Shown here piece after piece: positions 59,327 through 64,000 of a DNA stretch of 64,000 bases (the first letter of the stretch is position 1; each line of letters begins with the position of its first letter). Where the stretch lies: positions 1 through 64,000 of the forward strand of contig JAFBAO010000096.1 of assembly GCA_019247715.1 (NCBI GenBank). The letters are read 5' to 3'. Position numbers and translations under genes: made by a program. The notes below the pieces were generated by a model, which saw nothing but the letters and a program-made list of their open reading frames with translations, was not told the DNA's origin and made no database searches. This DNA comes from Caulobacteraceae bacterium. Lineage in GTDB: Bacteria > Pseudomonadota > Alphaproteobacteria > Caulobacterales > Caulobacteraceae.

Positions 59327-60328
59327 GTGGGAGGCCGACTGCTCGGGATCGACTTCTCCGGATCCGCCGACCAGTGGCAGCCGAAGCGTCGTAAATCCAA
59401 CGTCTGGATCGCTTCGGCCGAGGCTGAGGATGGCGGTCTGCGTCTCGATGACCTGAGGCCTGTGCAGGCGCTCGAGGGCGAAGGGACGCCATTCGAGCGC
59501 CTGGTCAGGCTGCTCGGCGAAACCCGAGGCGTCGCTGCCATCGATGCGCCCTTCAGCGCGCCACGCAGCCATTCCGCCAGCGCCGCGCTCCTGTGGACCG
59601 AAGCGGCCGAACTCGCGGAAGCGGGCAGGCCTTTCGGCCGCGGGCGGGACTTCGTGGAGGCGCTGGCCCCCGGCGCCGGTCCACATGGGCTGAAGCTCTA
59701 TCGGGCCTGCGAGCAACACTGGCGCGAGGGCGAGGGCGGCAGGGCCAAGCTCAACGTCCGCTCGACCCTATGGTGCGGGCCGCGGGGCGGGGCGGCCTTC
59801 GCGGTGGCCTGCATGACGCTCTTGCGCCGGCACAAGGGGCCGGTCTGGCCGTTCCGGCCGGACGGCGAAGGGGCCATGCTGGTGGAGGCCTACCCCGCCG
59901 CCCAGCTCGCCACTTGGGGCCTGAAGGCGGTGGGCTACAACGGGGACAAGCCCGCGGCTGAGGCCGCCCGGGTCCGCATCCTGGAAAGCCTTGTCCGGGA
60001 CCGCGGCCTCAGGGCCTCGGACGTCCACCTGCGGCTCTGCGCCGGGGGCGCCGACGCCCTCGACGCGGTCATCTGCGCCTACGCGGCCAAGGCGATGGCC
60101 GACGGCCGCCATCCGCGGCGGCTGCCCGCCGTGGCCCGCAGCGAAGGCTGGGTTGTGGTCGACGACCCGGCGCAGGCGGCCGAGCCGCAAGTCCGTCCGG
60201 CCCTGCGCGAGGGGGAGCCGCTCGTCAGCCCGACCATCGAGCGGCGCGTCCAGCGCCTGCTCGCCGCCGTCGAGGAGGCGGCCGGGGACGCGGGCGCCAC
60301 GCCCCAGGGACGCTACGATCAGGCCTGA
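59327..60328 (+). CDS. DUF429-family protein (RNase H-like fold)
   Basis: 333 residues from GTG 59327, 10 bp after the clpX stop. DUF429 pattern: LLGIDFSGSADQW at the start (first acidic residue of the RNase H-like core), AAIDAPFSAPR (second), MLVEAYPAAQLATWGL and GGADALDAVICAYAAKAM (third acidic pair). Members are predicted nucleases without a known substrate. The last ~50 residues form a charged tail. Cotranscription with clpX is likely. Confidence 0.72.
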   Translation: MGGRLLGIDFSGSADQWQPKRRKSNVWIASAEAEDGGLRLDDLRPVQALEGEGTPFERLVRLLGETRGVAAIDAPFSAPRSHSASAALLWTEAAELAEAGRPFGRGRDFVEALAPGAGPHGLKLYRACEQHWREGEGGRAKLNVRSTLWCGPRGGAAFAVACMTLLRRHKGPVWPFRPDGEGAMLVEAYPAAQLATWGLKAVGYNGDKPAAEAARVRILESLVRDRGLRASDVHLRLCAGGADALDAVICAYAAKAMADGRHPRRLPAVARSEGWVVVDDPAQAAEPQVRPALREGEPLVSPTIERRVQRLLAAVEEAAGDAGATPQGRYDQA

Positions 60329-60765
60329 TCGCCGGTGGTCGAGCCTGGCTTGGATTCAGGCGGACACGCTCCGGCGCAACCGCGAAGTGAAAGCGGCGCC
60401 CGGGCGGCTGCGGCGCGCCTAGAATTGGCCACAGTGGGCGTCGCTTCGAGGCCGGACGTGGCCAAACCGCCACAGGATCCATCGGTGACTTCGACCACCG
60501 GTTCGCCGGAGTGGGGGGAAGGAAATTGCGCTCACAGCCGCCGGCCGCCCCCGAACCGTCCAGCTTGGCCGGGAATCCGCGACGCGTCGCCGCCGCGGCC
60601 GCCCGTTGCTTGAATGCGACGCGAAACCATCCACATAATTCGCCGACCCCCGCCCGGGGTAGGCGGACGGCTCGCCCGACTCGGCGCAACGTCGAGGGAT
60701 CGCGATCCGTAAGACGGCCAGGCGCCCCTCCCCAAACGGCGCCGAGGCCAGGAGAGTAGAGCATC
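60329..60765. other. Intergenic region upstream of lon
   Basis: 437 bp with no credible gene on either strand. It contains the CTTGAA-N18-ACATAA element at 60609-60638; otherwise nothing recognised. Confidence 0.5.
60609..60638 (+). promoter_or_regulatory. Candidate heat-shock-type promoter of lon, CTTGAA-N18-ACATAA
   Basis: CTTGAA (60609-60614), 18-bp spacer, ACATAA (60633-60638), 128 bp upstream of the lon ATG. Same elements and spacing as upstream of tig. lon is RpoH-controlled in many proteobacteria, which supports this as a heat-shock promoter (inference). Confidence 0.5.
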
Positions 60766-63162
60766 ATGTCCGAGATCAAGGTTCTGCCTGTCTTGCCGCT
60801 GCGGGATATCGTCGTCTTCCCGCACATGGTCGTGCCCCTGTTCGTCGGTCGGGAGAAATCCGTCCGCGCGCTCGAGGAGGTGATGCGCGGCGACAAGCAG
60901 ATACTGCTCGCGACCCAGAAAGACCGCGACCAGGACGAACCGGCGCCCAAGGATATCTATGACGTCGGGGTGCTGGCCAACGTGCTCCAGCTCCTGAAGC
61001 TTCCCGACGGGACCGTGAAGGTGCTGGTCGAGGGCAAATCGCGGGCGGCGGTGCTGCGCTTCACCGACCGCGAGGCCTTCTACGAGGCCGAGGCGGCCGC
61101 CGTGGTCGAGGAAGGCGGCGAGGCTCACGAGGCCGAGGCGCTGTCGCGCGCGGTGATCGAGCAGTTCGACAACTATGTGAAACTCAACAAGAAAGTGCCG
61201 CCTGAGGCGCAGGCGGCGATCCCCCAGATCGCCGATCCCGGGGCCCTGGCCGACAACATCGCCGCCCACCTGGCGGTGAAGATCACCGACCGCCAGCAGC
61301 TGCTGGAGATCTTCGACGTGGTGAAGCGTCTGGAGAAGGTCTTCGCGCTCATGGAAGGCGAGATCAGCGTCCTGCAGGTGGAGAAGAAGATCCGCTCGCG
61401 TGTGAAGCGCCAGATGGAGAAGACCCAGCGCGAGTACTATCTAAACGAGCAGATGAAGGCGATCCAGCGGGAGCTCGGCGAGCAGGACGAGGCCCGCGAC
61501 GAGCTCATCGAGCTCGAGAAGCGGATCAAGAAGACCAAGCTCTCCAAGGAGGCGCGGGCGAAGGCTCAGGCAGAGCTCAAGAAGCTGCGCAACATGAGCC
61601 CCATGTCGGCGGAATCGACGGTGGTGCGCAACTACCTCGACTGGCTGCTGTCGATCCCCTGGGGCAAGGCCAAGACCAAGCCCATCGACGTGGTCAAGGC
61701 CGAGGAGATCCTGGAGGCCGATCACTATGGCCTGGAAAAGGTCAAGGAGCGGATCCTGGAGTACCTGGCCGTCCAGGCGCGCACCGGCTCGCTGAAGGGC
61801 CCGATCCTCTGTCTCGTCGGTCCGCCCGGGGTCGGCAAGACCTCCCTCGGGCGCTCGATCGCCAAGGCGACCGGTCGCGAGTTCGTGCGCCTGTCGCTGG
61901 GCGGCGTGCGCGACGAAGCCGAGATCCGCGGCCACCGGCGCACCTACATCGGCTCGATGCCCGGCAAGATCGTCCAGTCGATGAAGAAGGCCAAGACCAC
62001 CAACACCTTCTTCCTGCTGGACGAGGTGGACAAGATGGGCGCCGACTGGCGGGGGGATCCCTCCAGCGCCCTGCTGGAAGTGCTGGATCCGGAGCAGAAC
62101 GGGACCTTCAACGACCACTACCTGGAGGTGGACTACGACCTCTCCCAGGTGATGTTCGTCACCACCGCCAACAGCCTCAACATGCCCCAGCCGCTGCTGG
62201 ACCGGATGGAGATCATCCGGATCCCCGGCTACACCGAGGACGAGAAGCTGGAGATCGCCAAGCGCCACCTCCTGCCCAAGCTCGCCAAGGACCACGGGCT
62301 GAAGGAGGGCGAGTGGATCGTGCCGGACGACGCGATCCGCGACCTCATCCGCTACTACACGCGCGAGGCCGGGGTGCGCTCGCTGGAGCGCGAGCTCGGC
62401 AATTTCGCCCGTAAGGCGGTCCGCGACATGGCGGTGGAGAAGCTTATCTCGGTCACCATCGACGATGAGCGGCTCGGCAAGTACGCCGGGGTGCGCAAGT
62501 ACCGCTACGGTGAGACCGACGAGGAGGATCAGGTCGGGATCGTCACCGGCCTCGCCTACACCGAATTCGGCGGCGACATCCTGACCATCGAGGCGGTCAA
62601 GATGCCCGGCAAGGGGCGTATGTCGATCACGGGCAACCTGAAGGACGTGATGAAGGAGTCGATCGCGGCTGCGGCGTCCTACGTGCGCTCGCGCTCGACC
62701 CGCTTCGGGATCGCCCCGCCGGTGTTCGAGAAGACCGACGTCCACGTGCACGTCCCCGAGGGGGCGACGCCCAAGGACGGTCCCTCGGCCGGCGTCGCCA
62801 TGGCCGTGGCCATCACCTCGGTGCTCACCGGCGTGGCCATCCGCAAGGAAATCGCCATGACCGGCGAGATCACCCTGCGCGGCCGGGTTCTCGCGATCGG
62901 AGGCCTCAAGGAGAAGCTGCTCGCCGCCCTTCGCTCGGGGGTCAAGACGGTGCTGATCCCACAGGAGAACGAGAAGGATCTCGCCGATGTCCCCGAGAAC
63001 GTGAAGTCGCAGCTCGAGATCATTCCGGTCTCGACCGTGGACGAGGTGCTGGCCAAGGCGCTCACCGGGCCGCTGATCCCGATCGACTGGCGGGAGGACG
63101 GCGCCGCCGAGGTGGTTCCGGACGTCGACGACGCCGACGGCGACCTGGTCCTGACCCACTAG
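60766..63162 (+). CDS. lon: ATP-dependent Lon protease
   Basis: 798 residues, standard LonA. N-terminal substrate domain ([23 protein letters not shown]), coiled coil (~190-265), AAA+ with Walker A GPPGVGKT at 352-359 and Walker [13 protein letters not shown], and the protease domain with Ser674 in [12 protein letters not shown] and Lys717 in [11 protein letters not shown], the catalytic dyad. Degrades misfolded and regulatory proteins (CcrM, DnaA, SciP in Caulobacter). Ribosome site AGGAGAG 10 bp upstream. A strong terminator follows. Confidence 0.98.
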   Translation: MSEIKVLPVLPLRDIVVFPHMVVPLFVGREKSVRALEEVMRGDKQILLATQKDRDQDEPAPKDIYDVGVLANVLQLLKLPDGTVKVLVEGKSRAAVLRFTDREAFYEAEAAAVVEEGGEAHEAEALSRAVIEQFDNYVKLNKKVPPEAQAAIPQIADPGALADNIAAHLAVKITDRQQLLEIFDVVKRLEKVFALMEGEISVLQVEKKIRSRVKRQMEKTQREYYLNEQMKAIQRELGEQDEARDELIELEKRIKKTKLSKEARAKAQAELKKLRNMSPMSAESTVVRNYLDWLLSIPWGKAKTKPIDVVKAEEILEADHYGLEKVKERILEYLAVQARTGSLKGPILCLVGPPGVGKTSLGRSIAKATGREFVRLSLGGVRDEAEIRGHRRTYIGSMPGKIVQSMKKAKTTNTFFLLDEVDKMGADWRGDPSSALLEVLDPEQNGTFNDHYLEVDYDLSQVMFVTTANSLNMPQPLLDRMEIIRIPGYTEDEKLEIAKRHLLPKLAKDHGLKEGEWIVPDDAIRDLIRYYTREAGVRSLERELGNFARKAVRDMAVEKLISVTIDDERLGKYAGVRKYRYGETDEEDQVGIVTGLAYTEFGGDILTIEAVKMPGKGRMSITGNLKDVMKESIAAAASYVRSRSTRFGIAPPVFEKTDVHVHVPEGATPKDGPSAGVAMAVAITSVLTGVAIRKEIAMTGEITLRGRVLAIGGLKEKLLAALRSGVKTVLIPQENEKDLADVPENVKSQLEIIPVSTVDEVLAKALTGPLIPIDWREDGAAEVVPDVDDADGDLVLTH

Positions 63163-63183
63163 CTCCGCCGTCCGAAAGACATT

Positions 63184-63220
63184 CGCGGCGCGGGACAAAA
63201 TCCCGCGCCGCGTTTGTTTG
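63184..63220 (+). terminator. Rho-independent terminator of lon
   Basis: 12-bp perfect stem CGCGGCGCGGGA / TCCCGCGCCGCG (63184-63195 and 63201-63212) with loop CAAAA, followed by TTTGTTTG. It is 21 bp after the lon stop; its T-tract runs straight into the hup -35 element. Confidence 0.92.
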
Positions 63221-63246
63221 ACGGACGCCACGGTCTGGCCTTTAGT
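63218..63246 (+). promoter_or_regulatory. Candidate housekeeping promoter of hup
   Basis: TTGACG (63218-63223), 17-bp spacer, TTTAGT (63241-63246). TTGACG is the housekeeping -35 of Caulobacter-type genomes. It overlaps the end of the lon terminator and is 62 bp before the hup ATG. Confidence 0.5.
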
Positions 63247-63307
63247 CTTAACCGTCTAGTCAGGCCGGGGCGGCGCGCGCGGTCGTTTCCCGTGTTGGGG
63301 GGGATCC

Positions 63308-63580
63308 ATGACCAAGGCGGAGCTCATCGAAGACATCGCCAAACGCGCGGATCTGGACCGCGCCCTTGCCCGGAGGGCGCTGGAGGCGACGATCGAGGCG
63401 GTCACCGCCGCCCTGAAGACCGGCCAGGAGGTGCGCCTGGTGGGTTTCGGCAGCTTCACGCCGGTGTCGCGCCCCGCAGGCCTCGCGCGGAACCCGCGGA
63501 CGGGTGCCCAGGTCCGCCGCAAGGCGTGCCGGACGGTCCGCTTCCGCATCGGCGAAGGCCTGAAGTCCGCCGTCAACTGA
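63308..63580 (+). CDS. hup: HU-family DNA-binding protein
   Basis: 90 residues. MTKAELIEDIAKRADLDRALARRALEATIEAVTAAL helical dimer body, then the beta arms (VRLVGFGSFTPVSRPAGLARNPRTGAQVRRKA) with the DNA-intercalating Pro in RNPRTG, and the end VRFRIGEGLKSAVN. Histone-like nucleoid protein. The lon-hup order is widely conserved. Confidence 0.95.
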   Translation: MTKAELIEDIAKRADLDRALARRALEATIEAVTAALKTGQEVRLVGFGSFTPVSRPAGLARNPRTGAQVRRKACRTVRFRIGEGLKSAVN

Positions 63581-63629
63581 GCCGGCGCGGCGCCTTGCGC
63601 CAGGGCGGCCGGCCGATAGAACGGACGGA

Positions 63630-63706
63630 GGGCGGCTAGCTCAGCTGGTCAGAGCGCCTGGTTTACACCCAGGAGGTCGGGGGTTCGAACCCCTCGCCGC
63701 CCACCA
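63630..63706 (+). tRNA. tRNA-Val, anticodon TAC
   Basis: 77 nt with encoded CCA. Acceptor GGGCGGC / GCCGCCC; D arm GCTCAGCTGGTCAGAGC; anticodon arm CCTGG-TTTACAC-CCAGG gives TAC; T arm GGGGGTTCGAACCCCTC. Confidence 0.97.
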
Positions 63707-63790
63707 CGGGGGACATGATGCCGACCGGGCCTGGCTGGCGGATCGGCGGCCCAGCCCCTACCTTACCTTCCCGAATCGTCGGGGAAGGCC

Positions 63791-64000
63791 ATGCTGCCGC
63801 TGATAGTCGTCGTCGTCATCGTCGTGCTGATCGGGGTGCTCTTCGTGGGCGCCTACAACCGGCTCGTGGCTCTGAGGCAAAACGTCAACGAGGCTTTCGC
63901 CGACATCGACGTGCAGCTGAAGCAGCGCCAGGACCTGATCCCCAACCTGGTGGAGACGGTGAAGGGGTACGCCGCCCACGAGCGGGGAACGCTGGACGAG
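63791..64000 (+). CDS. lemA: LemA-family protein (N-terminal part, runs off the right edge)
   Basis: The first 70 residues are present: an N-terminal membrane helix ([20 protein letters not shown]), then the LemA start [50 protein letters not shown]. The [14 protein letters not shown] block is the family signature. N-out helical-bundle protein of unknown role. Start at ATG 63791. Confidence 0.92.
   Translation, partial: MLPLIVVVVIVVLIGVLFVGAYNRLVALRQNVNEAFADIDVQLKQRQDLIPNLVETVKGYAAHERGTLDE

Overview
The window is a GC-rich chromosome segment from an alphaproteobacterium, most likely a member of Caulobacteraceae (Caulobacter/Phenylobacterium type). This placement is an inference from four things: the gene order tig-clpP-clpX-lon-hup-tRNA-Val, the glnA-glnB-nnrDE neighbourhood, FecI/FecR-type sigma/anti-sigma genes, and promoters of the EcfG general-stress form (GGAAC, 16 bp, CGTT). 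No database search was possible.

Layout. 1-4.9 kb is an accessory, partly decayed region. It holds the end of an IS21-like element that cuts a DUF7662/GIY-YIG gene, a PD-(D/E)XK nuclease-like gene, the frameshifted remains of a DUF4011/DUF3320-type helicase, an XRE regulator and a multi-pass membrane protein with an unusual N-terminus. 5.2-16 kb is ordinary chromosome: a DHA2 drug exporter, a SnoaL-like protein, the potassium transporter Kup, a four-gene copper-type operon (DUF2946, a predicted export protein, CopC, CopD), an acyltransferase-3, a histidine phosphatase and an anti-sigma-like protein. 16.2-25.4 kb looks like a stress and osmolyte cluster: family-4 glycosyltransferase, amylo-alpha-1,6-glucosidase, trehalose-6-phosphate synthase, Ku, DUF1328, small membrane proteins, a HAD phosphatase and a Crp/Fnr regulator. 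At least four of its transcription units carry promoters of GAAC-N16-CGTT form.

25.4-35.6 kb is metabolic: two acyl-CoA dehydrogenases with a flavin reductase, a tandem pair of hotdog thioesterases, an O-acetylhomoserine sulfhydrylase-type enzyme, a glycosyltransferase-like protein, a metallophosphoesterase lipoprotein and a ParB-like protein. 35.6-40.6 kb is a complete tripartite efflux operon (outer-membrane factor, HlyD adaptor, DHA2 pump) divergent from a TetR gene, with two 19-bp palindromic operators between them. 40.7-46.8 kb holds a single-polypeptide EgtB-EgtD ergothioneine enzyme, a KGG stress protein, a two-component system, a zinc-ribbon protein and a carboxymuconolactone-decarboxylase-like protein.

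47-51.2 kb is nitrogen control (glnB, glnA) and NAD(P)HX repair. 51.3-54.5 kb has an extremely His-rich exported protein, a FecI/FecR pair without an adjacent TonB receptor, an SDR and tRNA-Leu(TAG). 54.6-64 kb is the proteostasis block: trigger factor, ClpP, ClpX, Lon, HU, tRNA-Val(TAC) and the start of lemA. tig and lon share a CTTGAA-N18-ACATAA promoter-like element.

No convincing wholly new system was found. The best candidates for follow-up are the decayed nuclease/helicase island at the left edge, the EgtB-EgtD fusion, the His-rich protein, and the general-stress promoter cluster around Ku and trehalose synthesis.
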